Position numbers and translations under genes: made by a program | Shown here: in pieces, positions 11,893-23,078 of the stretch | Position numbering within the stretch: position 1 is the first letter of the stretch | Layout: each line of letters starts with the position of its first letter | The notes under the pieces: model-generated | What the model was told of the DNA's origin: nothing | Database searches by the model: none | The model's input: only the letters and a program-made list of their open reading frames with translations | Assembly: GCF_029227915.1 (NCBI RefSeq) | Contig: NC_079880.1 | Coordinates: 25,048,501-25,112,500, forward strand | Length of the DNA: 64,000 nt | Direction of reading: 5' to 3' | Source of the DNA: Hydractinia symbiolongicarpus | Lineage: Eukaryota; Cnidaria; Hydrozoa; Anthoathecata; Hydractiniidae

Positions 11893-13313
11893 TATAATAA
11901 TAATAGCCGTATTCCGTCTGTCTGTCTCTGCGCGGAACCCCCGCTGAGTTAGAAAATTATGTCACGGAAACACGAATATCAAATGCGATATATTTTTATT
12001 GACTTTGTTTTGACCGCTCGCGCGTGGAACACCATTCACAACGCCTGATTCTTTAAAAAAAACCCAAGATTTTCGCGACCAGAAAGAATCCAAGATCTTC
12101 GCGGAACGAAGGCCATTTTGATAATGGTCGTGTTTGTGGTCAGTGTGTGAGGTTTGTAGGCCTGTTTGACTTTTTTATCTTCTAAAAGCCTTATATATTT
12201 GTAATATTTGTTTTCTGTTTGTTTTCAATGTTAGGATAAATATATTGTCACGTTTTTTAGCCACGTACAGATCTTAAACGCACCAGTTTTAGGATGTTTG
12301 GCTAGGAACGAAGATTAGCTAGCTATAGCTACTAGCTAGCTAGAGCCTCACTTATTGCTATTCTGTATGGTATAAGAGCTTTTTATCCTAGCCAACATTT
12401 ATTTTTATGTTGAGGCTGTGGCTATTTAGCTAGCTCCTTAAAAAGTGAAAGTATAAAAATGCAGTTTGGCTACAACAATATTCTTAAGCAATATATAATT
12501 TTTATGCTAAATGCAGTTAGCTAGCTAGGTATAGCTACATATTTTATTATTTTTCTGCAAACTTTTTCTGCAAATGAAATGGCTGAGCAATTGTTTTGGC
12601 TGGACGAGTAACGACAGGCTGTTCCCTGTGTTTTTATTTAAACCGAAGTTGCAATGAACATTTTTGGAAAAGGGTAATACGCCTTATGCGCCTGTTCAAC
12701 TGTGTTTAACTGTACTAAGCGGTTAGCCCAGTGTAAAAAACAGACTGTTTTTTGTAAAAGGCTGTTACGCCTATGGGCATGTGCAACACCGTTTACCTGT
12801 ATATACTAAGGTCAGCCCACCACTGTGACAATTAATTTTTAAACTTTCTTGGGAATCACGCCTGGACTAACCGCTCAGCCCTGTGTCTGCGAGAAAGTTT
12901 TTTCAAAAGGGTATTATTACTATACGCTGTACAACACGGCTTAACTGTACTAAGCGCTCAGCCCAGTGTCACGATTAATTTTTTAACTTGCGCAAAAAGT
13001 TATTCTGCAAAATGAAATAAAATTGACGATTGTTTTTGCTATGATGGAGTAACAACACTTTGTAAACTCTGTTTTTATATCAGTTATCGTTGCGGGAAAG
13101 TTATTTTTTGAAAAATATGTTACAGTCGCACACTATAATGGTGTATGCGCTTCAAAAGATTAACGACATACTGTATACCTGTACTAAAGCGCTCCACCTG
13201 ATCGTGTGGGACAGTTTACGGCTCTTATTAAGCGCTCCACAGAGTGTTCAATGCCGGATCACACCTTTACTTGTGGCTTAACCCGGCGTTTCGACGCCGA
13301 GTTTCCCGGCTAG
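11893..13313 (+). mobile_element. Non-autonomous Helitron relative, directly abutting the first
   Basis: It begins at the base after the first element's CTAG with TATAATAATAATAGCCG..., sharing the first element's 5' block (from 4157) up to 'gtctgtctctgcgc' but without the leading TCTC. It ends with hairpin 13282-13301 and CTAG 13310-13313. There is no transposase. The interior has TAGCTAGC clusters (12315-12345, 12425, 12511-12525) and several degraded copies of a unit around 'actaagcgctcagccca' (about 12700, 12805, 12940, 13185). The missing TCTC suggests that the two elements are nested or that the 5' tip was lost when they joined. Confidence 0.75.
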
Positions 13314-15186
13314 TACAATATATTGCTTTTAAATACTACAAACATATATAATCAGTGACCGTAAAATCTCTCACATGAGGCTTTTAAATTCATAATTACA
13401 AAATTAGAAAGTTAGAAATATAATAAAAAATATTCTCAACGAAGTGATTAAGTTATGAAACACAATCAACCAATACTAAAATTCAAACCACTGGGGTGTA
13501 GTGTTTTCAGAGTTTCTATTCAGTAATGTTCTTTCTTGGTAGGAAAAAATGGGTCAGATGTATCGACCAATTGGATACGACAATCAGGAATGAGGCCATG
13601 TGATCATCTCGTAAAAAGTGTTGATGCAAATAAAACTAGGTACACTCCTCCCCCATTGGCTGCATTTGTTTGGCACTTCTTATAACTGTTCCATCTTTCT
13701 AGGAACTCGTGCGTTGTTTTTCCTACTTATTGATTTTTGCAAACGGTACAAGCGAATAAATAAAATATTTATCAGTAGTCTATAATACGCCTCATATGTA
13801 AACCGGAAATTAACCACGCCAGATTCAATGACAACAGATGTTGCTAATTTTCTTCCTTTGCAAAAACAGATAAAATTATTGATTTACTTTGACTATTGAT
13901 GAGATAATTAGAACGTACTCTAAACAGTTTTCCTATGCAATGTTCCAGAAAAAAAGTTCTCTCAAAAAATACGCGTCCCATATGCTAGAAGCCTATAGAA
14001 AGGTAATTTTGTCATGATTATTTAAGTTACTTTAAAAAAAAATGTTACCACTTATCTGTTCAATGATTGTCATTGAATAATATAGATATTAGCATGTCAT
14101 GAACAACCGAGTTTATTCTAGGCTACGTTCCGACAGCTACAGCTATCGTCGAAGGGCAATGATCATAATTATTTTTGGCTATTTATTAGTTGAGAAGATG
14201 ATCTGGGGATCGAAACCAATTAATCAAACCACAGCAATTAAAGCAATTAAGTAAAATAATTTAAGGACCTAGATTGAGGCAATAGATTGATTAAAATGTT
14301 CCTTTTTCTAAAAATCCACTTGGTATCATGTTTCTCTTCGTAACAGTTCGCTTTTTGTTGTATTTATCTTGAACCATTTTGCATTTTTTTCTGATTATTC
14401 GCATTCCTTTGTTTTGTTTATCATGAATTTTTCAACTATAATGGTCAAATTTGTGTTACGTTCTGTAATATGTATTCGTCTCTTTTTTAATAGGTATATT
14501 TTTGTTAGGTGGTGGTATATCTATATAACAAATTAAAACTTTGCAAAGGGGACGTACCACACGAGATAAATAAAAGTTTTACCAACAGGTAAGACAATTT
14601 TTGGGACGTTTTGTGCACTAACGGTTACATATTCTACAATAGACTAAGAGTCCAGTCTTTAAATTTTGATCACGATTTTTATAGACACATATGGTCTTCA
14701 TAGTATCTGACCTTTGTAAACACTGGCTAACTTTATTCCGAATAATTACTCGCTGACTTTGTTCGGATATTTTTCTTTTCTGCCTTTTTTTCATTTAAAA
14801 AATCAGGCATATAAAAAAACACTTTAAAAATATATTTAATTTTGTAGAATTTTGTAGAAAAAATGTTGCACATGGTTTAAAAAATTTAAACTAAAATGGT
14901 ATCAAACAGATATTGTAGAAGTTGATGCTTCCTGTCAACTTTTTAGATGGCCGAAAAATTGTCATAGTCACAATAATTTGTTGAGAGCTGTACGTCATCC
15001 TATTGTTGTGTATTACATGGACTTACCATAGGGAATTCTTAAGGCTTAAGCTCTTGGAAGTATTTCCTAAGTTTGACCATGCTTGAATCAAGATCTGCAA
15101 TAACATTTTACAACTTATTAGTACCTATGGTGTAAGAACAATGCAATGATGATTGAATTAAAACGGCATGAAAAACAACATAGCGA
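13314..15186. other. Intergenic, no gene seen
   Basis: AT-rich sequence with no supported gene. 13770-13860 is similar to 3950-4060. No transposon ends were recognised. Confidence 0.5.
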
Positions 15187-15301
15187 AAATATATCAAGTT
15201 GCCAGGTCAGAATATATCAAGTTGCCAGGTCAGAATATATCAAGTTGCCAGGTCAAAAGATATCAAGTTGCCAGGTCAGAATATATCAAGTTGCCAGGTC
15301 A
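15187..15301. repeat. 23-bp tandem repeat, five copies
   Basis: Five consecutive copies of a 23-bp unit (core ATATCAAGTTGCCAGGTCA), 15187-15209, 15210-15232, 15233-15255, 15256-15278 and 15279-15301. Copy 4 differs at its start and copy 1 at its first base; otherwise they are identical. There are no spacers, so this is a minisatellite rather than an array of the CRISPR kind. Confidence 0.95.
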
Positions 15302-15959
15302 AGTATTTAGGGGTAGCGTAGTTAGTGATTTTCATTTGGGTACTTTGTTGTTCGAATTTCTCTTAATTTAAAACTAACCTAGCACAGCAACTATCTTGTT
15401 GTTTTTTATCAACACGAAATAATTGATTATCTATAGGATAATACAAAGTGGGAGTGTGGAAACACAAATTTTGGCAATATATAGTTAGGAATATCTTGTT
15501 GCGCGCGAGACTTGGTGTGAATCATGGCAAATTTTTTAACGTATTCACGACCCGGATCAACAACGACTGTTACTTATATTTTAAGACAAAAATCTTTTCT
15601 CTAAGTTAGTTATACTGAAGATATAACAGGGACTTATAAAAATATATTCTTTTACAGACTGACAAATTTGTAGGTGTACAACTGTAGCTATAGAAACTCG
15701 AACCTTGGTTACATAAAGGCGCGCGTAATTATATATATCCAAATGGCCCATGATGAATTTGAAATTTTTATTATTGAAACTGTCATCTCGATTAGAATAT
15801 TTAAACAGTTATTTTGCAGCGCTGAAAACTTTATTTAGGGATTATTCACAAATGATGTTAAACATGTTTTCAGGACTCTCCCCCTCCCCCTCCATCTACT
15901 CGCGTCAATTTTGGTTTACTTCTTCCCTCTGAGTTGACGTAATCTTTTGAAAAGATCCC
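15302..15959. other. Intergenic, no gene seen
   Basis: No supported gene or element. A 60-codon frame at 15750-15932 has no recognisable feature. Confidence 0.45.
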
Positions 15960-17255
15960 GCTGCTTAAGTTGAGATACACATTTGAACTCAAGAAAAATT
16001 TATTGGTTTCACGTGAGCAAAACTACAAAAATCCAAAATAAACAAAATGGAAGGATTTTCACAGGCTACCGATCACATTCATTATAAATATTTCCCTGAG
16101 AATCATTTACTTAAATTAGAGAAAAATTGTAAAGGCTGATGTCACAGTAATGTCACCTCCCACCCCTCTCCAGTCAACCAGAGTGAACTGTAGCATACCC
16201 TTCCTCACGCTCTTCTAATATTTGACGTCATGTGTGAACATATTTCCTAACTGTACACCGTTACGCTGTTTAAATAAAAACATCTGTTGTAGACACTCTC
16301 ACAAAACTTCATGTCGAACAATGTTAGAAGCTTCAACCGAAGACAACCATGTCTTTACAACAGAATGAACTGTGCATATTTATATTTACATGTCCTCTGA
16401 GGAGCCTGCTTATATCATTAAAATTACAACAAATCAGGAACTATATGGAAAAAACAATTTTTGTCAGAGAAATATTAAGAAACAAAAAAATATATAAAAC
16501 TAGAAGTGAGCCGTTGTTTAAGTAAGACCGCTTTGGCACGCAGAAAATCACAATTTCGTTCGGAGGTTTTATTTAACGTAAATGTAGTAGCTTTAGTCTC
16601 ACGGTTGCAAACATTGTTATGTGGCAGTCCTGTTAAAGCTCATATTTCAGATAATGAATATGATTTCTAAAATACAGGCAAATAACCAAGAAACGTCAGT
16701 CAATATCCTAAATTTTTATAAACTAAAAATGCGTGTGTTTGTCATCAACCATGTTGACATTTACGACCATAATACGGACGCACAAAATGATAATGGCCAA
16801 TTTTAATCCATCACCATCGTTTTATATAACGACAATTAGAAGGGATTGGTGGTGCCAAGTATTTTCGTCCATGATGTCCACGTTTATGTTTTCCACGTTC
16901 TCCGTCTGCAAATTGATTGTTTATTTCACAAAGCAAAAGAACCAATAAGAGCACACATATTAATTTCCTCATTCTGATTGGAGAAGAATTTATTATATCT
17001 TGTATATCTAAGAATGAATATATAAAATAATTGAATTAAGCCGAGGTACGTTCAACTACTGAAGATCTAATTAAAGAGCTATTTAACCATTGCGGTAAAA
17101 AACTTAAATTAGGGGAACACCTATATTTGCAACCCAAAACTAGCGTTAGAGACTGGAGAAAATTCAACAATAGATAGACAAATTTCCTTACAGAGATACA
17201 CAGCAAAGTTTTATTTCTAGAATATTCCAAATTATTATGCCGCTCTGAAAAAAAT
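15960..17255. repeat. Segment D: inverted duplicate of about 38.99-40.2 kb
   Basis: Read on the minus strand this segment follows 38990-40200 in order: 'agagcggcataataa' and 'tctagaaataaaact' at the outer end, the P2/P7 peptide gene, a block around 'acattgttatgtggc', and 'tcacgtgagcaaaactac' near 16010. The two copies differ by many substitutions and small indels, so this duplication is older than the B/C inverted pair. It carries pseudogene P2, whose partner P7 is open. Confidence 0.75.
16745..16972 (-). pseudogene. Secreted cationic peptide P2, one nonsense codon
   Basis: From the ATG at 16972 the frame gives a signal peptide (MRKLICVLL... to CEINNQFADG), a Lys/Arg/His/Gly-rich linker, the APPIPSN stretch shared with P7, and a Cys-x24-Cys block (codons 47-72), ending at the TGA 16745-16747. 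A TGA at 16811-16813 (codon 54) interrupts it one codon after the conserved Trp; P7 has ATA at that codon. It also replaces the conserved Val at +23 with Gly. P7 at 39245 is its closest relative in sequence and flanks. The acceptor is at 17008-17010, giving a 35-base leader, the same length as in P7. Confidence 0.82.
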
Positions 17256-17586
17256 TCTACGTGTAATACGAAACGGTAAATGCAACAAAAGAACTACTTT
17301 CAAAAAACACTTTCAATACACTAACATAGCCTTTACATCTACACTGCTCCTTGTATCATTATACATTGTCAGTTTATTACATTAGCTCCACTCTGTTATT
17401 TACAAAACCTACCTCTTGATTTGACAACTTTCGAACCAAACTGATCACGGATAGGAGACTGCCATGTCAATTTATAAGATGAACATAGTCTCTTATCCCA
17501 CAGGATGTTTAGCAAAATTCATCAGTGACCCATGCCTCAACACGGCCAGAAGATCTATGTGTTTTGAAAGGGGCATGTTTGTCAGC

Positions 17587-18360
17587 CACTGTTTTAACAT
17601 TCTAAATAATTTCATCAAGGTCATCATAATTATTAAAATATGACCATTCTAAAATCCTGAAGTCCTTCAAAAAAGCCTCTTTACTGAAGTTCTTGTAGTT
17701 ACGAACCTTGATAATTTTAGGTTCAAATTTTGGCCTTTTGAATTTTCTGATCACATAAACTAAATTGTCATCACTGATGCCTAAATCCATGACACCAGTT
17801 TTAGAAATACAAGAACTGTTAGAAAGTATCAAGTCTATAAGAGTGCTACTATTTTCAGTAACACGAGTTGGTTCCGAAATATGTTGTTTCAGGAAAATAG
17901 TGGAGCATAATTCTTTTATTTTGGAGGTAAAAACATATTTTGAAAGCATGTTACAGTTAAAATCTCCCATGATAAAAACTTCTTTTTCCTTTGGGAGTTT
18001 ATTAAAACACTGTTTAGAATTTCCGTACTCTGGAACGCACTACCTCCAGGTGGCCTGTAAACTTAGTTTTTCTCAGGCACAATTTCACCCATAGTGATTC
18101 AGTATTTTCGAAGTATAGATGTTTTAAAAGGTGGCTATCAAAATTTTCATTAAAAAAATCAGAACACCCCCACCTCGTCTATTACGATCATTCCTATAAC
18201 AAACATAATCATCAGTTTTAACGTCATTGTCAGTGATGGCGTCATCAATTTTGTTTTCACAGATGGAGAATACATCAATTTTTGTTTCATTAACAGAAGT
18301 TTGAGATAGTCTAGTTTGGATGACAGACCATTAATGTTGGGATTGTCCATTCTTAAACCC
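17587..18360 (-). pseudogene. LINE endonuclease-domain remnant (CR1/L2-like)
   Basis: Translated on the minus strand in more than one frame, the stretch contains successive hallmarks of the apurinic endonuclease domain of non-LTR retrotransposons: NINGLSSKLDYLKLLL (about 18345-18295), YRPPGG (about 18060) and GDFNCN (about 17965), followed by an ISEPTR...LIDLILSN segment (to about 17800). Frames shift between these blocks, and neither reverse transcriptase nor a 3' tail is present. The clade assignment is by resemblance only. It lies just outside segment D. Confidence 0.7.
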
Positions 18361-20845
18361 TTTCCATTTCAGATTGCCTCAAAATCAACGTTTTCATCAA
18401 TAGTAATATTGATGTTGTCCTGAATTTCGTCACCAAATGACTCCTCATTAGCAAAGTACAAGAAAGACAGGGACGGCAGAAAAAACTGTTGACACTAACT
18501 AGTAGGGCAGACATAACAAATAAACCAACCCTGTTAGAGAGTCAGCCGCCTGACCCTTTTTCACAAATTTCTTTGCATTTGATGAAAAATCTGACTGGTG
18601 CAGAAGATAGTCACATAAAGAAGACATAAGCGAGTCGACAAATAAAATTTATTTAACAAAAGCCATTTTACGTTACTTTTTCTATAGATTACGTGTTATA
18701 TGCTAACAACTTTGTATTATGATTGAATATGGCTGAAGTTATCGCCGAAATTTTTCGTTTAATAGTTTTTTAATTTATTGAGTAAAAACATATACAGTAA
18801 TCAAAAAAATATTCAGTTTTGTTACTAAACCGCTGTCAATGCATTTCGCTTTACAAGTAAATAGTGTGTATGCCCTCCTGGGAAAAAAAGTTTAATACGA
18901 GCCAAGCCAAGAGAGCCAAAGCTGCACTTGTCCTTTAAAATTTGTGTGCGTTTTCAGAACTTTTTTTTTGCACTTCAGAGTTTTCTCATAATATTAGGGA
19001 AATTACATCACAGTTTCTTGACCACTGCCCACGTGTTTAAACATATGAAAAGTTTGTTATTTTAAAATTCTGCAAAATTATATGTAAAAATGTCCATTTT
19101 ATTTAATATCAGCCATTTTTTATCCTTTTTTTATCCAACGTGCTATTCTATGATGAAAAATGTCTTTCAGCATAGTTTTTAAAATTGTCTGATTGCAAAA
19201 TACGCTTGAACTGGTTTGCCTTACCAAGGAAGTGAATTAAGTCCCAGGATGAAGTTGAGGACATGTATTATTTTTGTATTTGTGTTAGTCTTATGGAGCT
19301 TTTAAAATTTTGTGTTGCACCTTAATTCAAGGATTATGCAAAACATGTATAATTTCCCCTACCTCATTGCATGAATGTTGGTTGGAAAAATAACATATTA
19401 TATAATATAAGTACATTTCTCTACATGTGTTTTTGTGTCTAGTACTAGAATCTGTGATTTAATATCTCTTGCACTTTCGTCATTCAAATCCTTTAATAAA
19501 AACACTTTTAGAATGATTTGACCAAATTTAGAAACCAAATTTAGAAACTGTTAGCACCTTTTGTTGGTATGATACATTTAAAGATTAGTAAAATTGCATT
19601 ATTTTTTTATTTTTTACTAATTGATGGACTGAGCAACCCTTTATTTGGCGCCTTGGTGACTCTAAGATCAGATATTTGTCATGTTCACCTGGCTAAAAGA
19701 AAAGAAAACTGATTTGATTGTTAATTTTTCAACTGGCTAAAAAAGCCATAAGTATGGAGCAATATTAGGCAACCTTTTACATACAATTTGTACTTTCCAA
19801 ATGAAAAACAGTGCTTTCAATTCTTTTTTCTTAACCACAAAAAGTAGTGATCTTTATTTTATGTGGTTAGCCTCATTAATTCCAATAAATTTACCTGTCA
19901 ATTTTTTTCCAGGAGGGACAACATAGACAGTTCTACAGTGTTGAAAAGCTTCCATTTGAGCTACAGAAACCTTTTAAATTTCTGTTTCATAAGCAACAAC
20001 TGTTATGTGGGATTGAACGCATATGAATAAGAAGTGAAGCTCTTCCGACTGAACTACGCATCACTTTATTAATTATATCAAGCATATCGTATCTAGTAAA
20101 CACTTTTTGAGCACTCTGTCCCAAAAAATGATATATATTTGCAGTTTAGAAATTTAGCTCAAAATATCGTCCCTCAAAGGCACTGGATTTTAATGTATTT
20201 AGAGGCTTTACTAATATAATATAATATACTATATAAAAATGTTTTCTGTTTCTTTTTAGATTGCGTACAATGAGAACGAGAGATGTAATTTTCCAAACGT
20301 GAGATAAAAAGAAGAAAGTGAAACCTCATACCGCGCTGTTATTGTTTTTCTGTCAAAAATTTGAAGCTGTTTTATAAACCTTGATAAAGTTAATACATTG
20401 TTTTCGTTTCTGTACATTGATTGTTTTTGTTTATTGTTTCCCGTCAGTTTTCGAAATTCATTGGAGCAGCTTCCGTGGCTTAAAGAAATTGGTTTTTATA
20501 ACTAGTGCCGTTATTTTTACGTAAATACCCCCCCACAAGCTGCTTCGTTCGCCTTCTCATCTCCGAAATCGTTATCGCGAAAGTCTTTATTATCTGCATT
20601 CCGAATATTATTTTCCGGTTGAAAGAGTGTACCTTATGACGCGCATCCCCTTAACTCGTGACATTTTCGCACACTACGGATTGTACAACTCAATGTATTG
20701 CATTTCTTTCAGAATAAGGGTTTTAACTTTATAAAAGTATAACTTTGCATGAATTATTGACACTAAAAGCTTCATCAATGTTGTATTTACGTCGGCCAAC
20801 ACTAACAATATTGTAATTAACATCAATATTTAATTTTATAATTCT
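18361..20845. other. Intergenic, no gene seen
   Basis: About 2.5 kb of AT-rich sequence with no open frame over 60 codons and no repeat ends that I could match elsewhere in the window. Confidence 0.5.
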
Positions 20846-21637
20846 GTGGAAAGAGGTTTTACGAAAATTCTCAGCAATCATTTTTGTTTAGTTTCATGCG
20901 ATCTAAATTTCTCGCACCTTCTGAAAAGAAATTTTCCGCATATATATATTGTATCTTTGCCAGAAAATCACTACTTTTGCGCAACGAGCTGTTGTTGTTC
21001 CGCAATGAGTTTATTTAACAACCTCGTCCCCAGGGTTTTCTACGTCTATGATATTCATTTTTTCACAAGATATCAGCTGCAGTAGTTACCACCTCGCCGT
21101 ACTATGTCATAGATAAACAAAAAGCACTAGGGACAACTATTGGCTAGTTTCAATTTTGCTTGCAACTTACGTAATGCTTTGCAACCTTTTTTTAATTTCT
21201 AGTTTAAAACAAATAATTCCGATATATATGACAAACAAACATCGGTATAAGTTACGAAAAATAGCAAATCACGGTGTTTCTTGTTACGTGGTGTCATTTG
21301 TGAAGAGTATGCAAATGGCACAAATTTCTGTACATCGCACTTTGTTTCCACATGCAAAAGAATGTGCACAAAATGTGGTACTTTGTTTCCAAAAGGTGAC
21401 AACTCCAACGTTGTTTTATGTTGTTCAACATTTAGGATTAAACTATCATTTATTAGTTCTATTAAGTAAAACGTTTTTGCTGTAGCTTAGCTAAAGTAAC
21501 TATGAAAGGACAAAGCTGAGGTTTGTAGCTGTGTTGGAAGTCAAAACTTAACAGGGATTCATCTTTTTTTTACGGCTCCTTGCCTTGTAACTAACACCAG
21601 CGGTAAATTTGCATTGTTCATCTTTATAAAAACTTTC

Positions 21638-21806
21638 ATCGTAAATTTTTTATGGGGATTATTTTCGCATAATTTAATATATTACTAAATATTATTATAA
21701 CAACAACAACAGCAACAACAACAACAACAACAACAACAACAGCAACAACAACAACGACTTAAAACTTTCATCGTAAATTTTTTTATGGGGATTATTTTCG
21801 CATAAT
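21638..21806. repeat. Duplicated 45-bp block flanking an AAC microsatellite
   Basis: 'actttcatcgtaaattttt' through 'attattttcgcataattt' occurs at about 21628-21674 and again at 21764-21809, with an (AAC)n run interrupted by AGC at about 21699-21756 between them. In C (about 50460-50515) the block occurs once without the microsatellite, so the duplication and the microsatellite arose in A. Confidence 0.7.
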
Positions 21807-22229
21807 TTGATATTAAAAATTTTAGCGAGATAAACTTTTTTGTTATTTCCGGATTTATAATTACTCAAATTTGACGCTACGAAAATGTTTAGGTGTAAAA
21901 CCAGTGTCCCACGGAGGGTGGAAAGTTTTCTTTGTTACCCTAAAGTAGCAATGGGCCATGCCACAACATTTTTGCTGGAAAATAAAAGCATGTGTATAGA
22001 AAAAAAAGTGCATCCATGCTGCTGATATCTGCATATTTTAGCCGTGGAGTGCCATTATCGCTACATATAGAAAAATTAGCTCCAATTCTGCAGCTATTAC
22101 AACAAGCGGTAATATTTTTCTAAATCTTCCATCTTTCTGGCAAAACACAGAAAAGAATGTGTCGCATCGTGTTCGGAAAACAAGTATGGGAGCTTCTTCC
22201 TCATTTTACTCATATTTTTGCTCATCTGT

Positions 22230-22505
22230 TTATATAGTCAGGGGAGATCTCGTTTCTCAGAGGCCGGATCCCGGTAGGTGGAATGAACATTTTCTCATAT
22301 AAACAGCAACAAAGCGGGCTAGCCCACCTAGGCGAGATCTTTGTTATGAAAAAGTATTTATTTTATTCTACATTATTTGATGTTTTCATTGTTCAGAGTC
22401 AGACCGCCTAACCGAAGTATTTTTTTTCTTCATATGAACACAAGTTAAAAATCAGACCGGTAAGTGAGCCAGTCCGTTTGCCAAGCCAGCCCGCCTCCAT
22501 ATAAG
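22230..22505. repeat. GC-richer patch with short inverted motifs, possible MITE or SINE
   Basis: A short patch less AT-rich than its surroundings, with AGATCTCG/CGAGATCT inverted at about 22244 and 22334, and 'cccgcctccatataa' near its end. No target duplication was found and no second copy lies in the window, so the class is undecided. Confidence 0.3.
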
Positions 22506-22607
22506 CAGCTACTTAACATTTTTTGTATTTTGTGTTAAAGTTGGTATGACAATATTTACTAATGAAACAATAAACGCGTGAGTAGGTGATAATGTTTTTT
22601 AAATCGT

Positions 22608-22859
22608 TTACAAACATAATTTTACAGAAATATATTTTCGTATGTGGAATATTCTTCCACGCACACGAATACGAACAATTTTTCTTCTTGGTACGTAGTG
22701 GCAACGTTGCGGCTGTGCTCTACCGGGTGCTTCAGGAGTTGTCGTTGTTGTCGGTATCGGCGGAGAAGTTATAATAATTTTGCATGGATTCGCTCGAAGC
22801 ACATTATGATTCGTATTAAGTATGACAAAAAGGAACAAAAAACAGGGAAAACTTCTCAT
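22608..22859 (-). CDS. Secreted cationic peptide P3, divergent subfamily, open
   Basis: 83 codons. A hydrophobic signal peptide (MRSFPCFLFLFV...) is followed by a Pro/Thr linker with five consecutive Thr (37-41) and a strongly basic C-terminus between Cys53 and Cys82 (x28, four longer than in the other copies). In the block, Tyr is at +3, a run RRKIVRIRVRGR takes the place of the Trp region, and it closes with VKLC. The Cys-to-Cys architecture, signal peptide and location mark it as a relative of P1, P2, P4, P5, P7 and P8. Leader: acceptor TTTCAG (CT at 22871-22872 on the + strand), only 11 bases before the ATG, with the ACA/GTT microsatellite beyond. P6 at 35526 is its dead paralogue. Role unknown; a cationic single-disulfide hairpin would fit an antimicrobial peptide. 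Confidence 0.7.
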   Translation of the reverse strand: MRSFPCFLFLFVILNTNHNVLRANPCKIIITSPPIPTTTTTPEAPGRAQPQRCHYVPRRKIVRIRVRGRIFHIRKYISVKLCL

Positions 22860-22903
22860 TTTGAAGAAGTCTGAAATGCAAATATATTACTAAATATTAT
22901 TAT

Positions 22904-22905
<2 letters not shown>

Positions 22906-22979
<74 letters not shown>

Positions 22980-23078
22980 ACAACAGCAACAGCAACAACA
23001 ACAACAACAACAACAACAATAACAACAACAGCAACAACAACAACAACAACAAAAACAACAACAACAACAACAACAACT
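22906..23078. repeat. (ACA)n microsatellite upstream of P3
   Basis: About 170 bases of ACA repeats with a few GAC, AGC and AAA interruptions, reading GTT in the sense direction of P3. The orthologous spot upstream of P6 in B (32879-33005, GTT) and in C (52928-52982, ACA) has the same repeat at different lengths, so the array predates the three-way duplication. Poly-valine frames through it are not genes. Confidence 0.95.

Noticed and set aside
15187-15301. Possible CRISPR-like array
   Set aside because: The units are directly adjacent without spacers, and the DNA is eukaryotic.
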